From assembly GCA_030835065.1 (NCBI GenBank), contig JAUQWR010000012.1, forward strand, positions 1 to 15,977: a DNA stretch of 15,977 nucleotides. Reading direction: 5' to 3'. This DNA is from Candidatus Kapaibacterium sp. (GTDB lineage: Bacteria > Bacteroidota > Ignavibacteria > Kapaibacteriales > UBA2268). Every line of letters starts with the position of its first letter. Position 1 is the first letter of the stretch. Of this stretch, positions 14,218 through 15,977 are shown piece after piece. The notes under the pieces are model-generated. The model was not told the origin of the DNA and did no database searches. It saw only the letters and a program-made list of their open reading frames with translations. Both the position numbers and the translations under genes were made by a program.

Positions 14218-15977
14218 ATGAAAAAAGTAATTGCCTTTATCTACTTTTGTTTGTTCCTTACTACAAACCTGATTAGCCAAAAAATTGAATGGGAAACTAA
14301 ACCAATAGAAGACTTTCTGAATTTCTACGTTAATCCAAGCGGAACTGTTCTGTCATATTTGGTAGAAGCAGAGGACGATTATAAACTAACCTTTCTTAAT
14401 ACTCAAGATACAACTGTACTTTGGAAGAAAAATCTAAAGATTCCAAAGGAAGAGTTGAGTAAATATTTTACTTTTGTGGACGATAGCACTTTCTATTTTC
14501 ATGGCGAACAATCCTATGATTTTGTCGATGCTAAAACCGGCAAACCGATAATTCAAATACCTTCAAAATTTAATAATTGGAAAGAACTGGAGTTTAAGGG
14601 AGAAATAGCCGCTTATAGTGATTGTCGACCATATCTTGATAACAATTTTGTGATATATAATTCTTACAGAGGAATAGAAATTATTGACTTGATAAATAAA
14701 AAACTTGTATATTCTATATTTGGAGATTTTAGTAATATTACTATTTGTTTTGAAAATGACATGTATGCTATTGCTGCGCAAGATGCTATCATTTTTTTAA
14801 ATGTAAAAGAAAGAAAAGTAGATTATCTCTGGAGACTACAAGAAATTGAGTTTAGTTCCAGGTTCAATAAATATTTCCATATGTTTGATAGTAAAGCAGT
14901 TTATATGCTTAAAGATAGTGTAGCTCTATTTGATTTTAAAACTGGTAAAAATACATTCATTATAAATGACCCGGTAGATTATGATTATTGCACTCCTTTG
15001 GTTGTTGATAGTACTTTTTATTTCTTAATATCTGATAAAGGATCCCAAACTATCTATGATGTTGCTTCTCAAACAAAGTTAATTGAGACATTCTGCAATT
15101 CTTTGCCTGGAATTATCGAAAATGTTAAAGAAACAAAAGATAAAAAAAGCTTTCTGTTGTTTATTTATGATAATAATGAATATGTATCATATGTTGCTAA
15201 AGTTGAAAAATTCACTAATAAAATATTATGGAAAACAAAACTATTCAAATACACTAAAAAATATGTAGCAAAAAACACTAACATGTCTATTGGTGAAGAT
15301 ATTGCATTAGGATTGGCTTTTGGTGTTGTGAGACTTGCTTTTGCAAGCAATCCTGTAGTTATGTTCCCTATGGTCGGTGAAAATCCATATATAAAACAAA
15401 AAACATTTTTTTATGACGAAATTAATTACAAAGGTATTCAAGCAAGTAGCGCTTATGCTGTGCCACTAAAATTGGATGATAAGGCTTTAACTATTGTTTG
15501 CTCGGGTGAAGTATATCCGTATAAGCCAAATCTATTGAAAGAAATAGAAGAATATATTTCGAAAATAAATATTGAAACAGGTGAATTATTCTATTATAAA
15601 AGTGTGGAAATAGATCCTAAGCTATCTATAGAAAATGCTGTGAATGGTATACTTGTAAGAAATAATGATGATTGTGATGTAATACTTGGGAAACATAATT
15701 TGATTTTCAGAAAAGATAATGATATAAAAGAATTTAAATTTGCTAATGATGAAGTTCAAAACGTGTGTTCAAAAAATTCGAAAACATTTATTCAATGTAA
15801 AGATCCTGATAATAATAATTATATGTTTTATAGATTTGATTTGAGCAAACCTGATTACGACAAAACTCTTATAGCACAAGTTTTTGAAGAATCTTATATA
15901 GATGCCACAAAATTCCATAATTTTGATAATACACTATATATTGATGCTGATAAATTTTATTTTTTGCCTAAAATGTC
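14218..15977 (+). CDS. Large exported propeller-like protein (C-terminus outside window)
   Basis: Open from ATG 14218 to the right edge, 586 codons with no stop. Residues 1-20 are a signal peptide (MKKVIAFIYFCLFLTTNLIS, mature from Q21). The mature chain is built of short strands with phrases such as LFDFKTGKNTFII, YDVASQTKLIETF, KINIETGELFYYK and RGIEIIDLINKKLVYSI; hydrophobic-D-x-x-T-G-K-like hairpins of this kind are typical of PQQ/WD40-like propellers. I cannot assign a defined family. A striking non-polar stretch at 362-386 (IALGLAFGVVRLAFASNP then VVMFPMV) contains one Arg and sits between propeller-like halves; it could be a membrane or oligomerisation segment. Low-GC codon use resembles the lipoprotein region rather than the enzymes. 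It is divergent from the beta-barrel pair and may share regulation with it. Probably periplasmic or surface-located; function unknown. Confidence 0.75.
   Translation, partial: MKKVIAFIYFCLFLTTNLISQKIEWETKPIEDFLNFYVNPSGTVLSYLVEAEDDYKLTFLNTQDTTVLWKKNLKIPKEELSKYFTFVDDSTFYFHGEQSYDFVDAKTGKPIIQIPSKFNNWKELEFKGEIAAYSDCRPYLDNNFVIYNSYRGIEIIDLINKKLVYSIFGDFSNITICFENDMYAIAAQDAIIFLNVKERKVDYLWRLQEIEFSSRFNKYFHMFDSKAVYMLKDSVALFDFKTGKNTFIINDPVDYDYCTPLVVDSTFYFLISDKGSQTIYDVASQTKLIETFCNSLPGIIENVKETKDKKSFLLFIYDNNEYVSYVAKVEKFTNKILWKTKLFKYTKKYVAKNTNMSIGEDIALGLAFGVVRLAFASNPVVMFPMVGENPYIKQKTFFYDEINYKGIQASSAYAVPLKLDDKALTIVCSGEVYPYKPNLLKEIEEYISKINIETGELFYYKSVEIDPKLSIENAVNGILVRNNDDCDVILGKHNLIFRKDNDIKEFKFANDEVQNVCSKNSKTFIQCKDPDNNNYMFYRFDLSKPDYDKTLIAQVFEESYIDATKFHNFDNTLYIDADKFYFLPKM

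Noticed and set aside
1..15977. tRNA or rRNA genes, CRISPR arrays, insertion sequences, phage genes
   Set aside because: I looked for these on both strands and saw no array of spaced repeats, no transposase or integrase motifs and no tRNA-like T-loop and acceptor pairing.

Overview
The window is AT-rich DNA (roughly two thirds A+T by eye) from a Gram-negative-type bacterium. Several products look exported, including two small outer-membrane beta-barrels, a lipoprotein and two beta-propeller proteins. The set of genes (a fused E1 alpha/beta 2-oxoacid dehydrogenase, ThpR, YifB/ComM, a split ThrE exporter, OsmC and DinB-like proteins, many exported propellers) fits the Bacteroidota/Chlorobiota/Ignavibacteriota/Kapaibacteriota (FCB) group best. 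One promoter candidate matches the Bacteroidota -7 element, but clear Shine-Dalgarno sites precede several genes, which argues against a typical Bacteroidetes genome. The lineage is inference; there is no rRNA or marker gene here. The standard code applies: W is TGG and TGA is used as a real stop.

Layout. 1-2088 (minus) is a long exported RCC1-type propeller protein whose C-terminus lies off the left edge. From about 2291 a plus-strand run begins: ThpR, YifB/ComM, the two halves of a ThrE/YjjPB-type exporter, and then an unusual gene in which a cyclic-nucleotide-binding-type domain is fused to a full aspartate ammonia-lyase. It ends in a strong intrinsic terminator at 7701-7736. 7737-9095 is very AT-rich and looks like decaying exported-protein genes: a lipoprotein signal-peptide remnant with an ATA start, then a TolB-like lipoprotein gene interrupted by one in-frame TGA. 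9332-11452 encodes the E1 alpha-beta fusion and has its own terminator. 11605-11753 holds a small frameshifted signal-peptide ORF. 11768-12798 is a DinB-like/OsmC gene pair. 12816-14116 (minus) is a tandem pair of paralogous beta-barrels. A divergent 101-bp intergenic region with a 13-bp direct repeat leads into a large exported propeller-like protein that runs off the right edge.

Working together. The metabolic core suggests amino-acid catabolism: aspartate to fumarate plus ammonia (aspartase), branched-chain 2-oxoacid oxidation (E1; E2 and E3 are not in the window), and a Thr/Ser- or dicarboxylate-type exporter just upstream of the aspartase. The most notable item is the sensor-aspartase fusion. 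Its phosphate-binding-cassette-like loop keeps the Glu and Ser but has His where the classical phosphate-contacting Arg would be, so the enzyme may respond directly to a nucleotide or another ligand.
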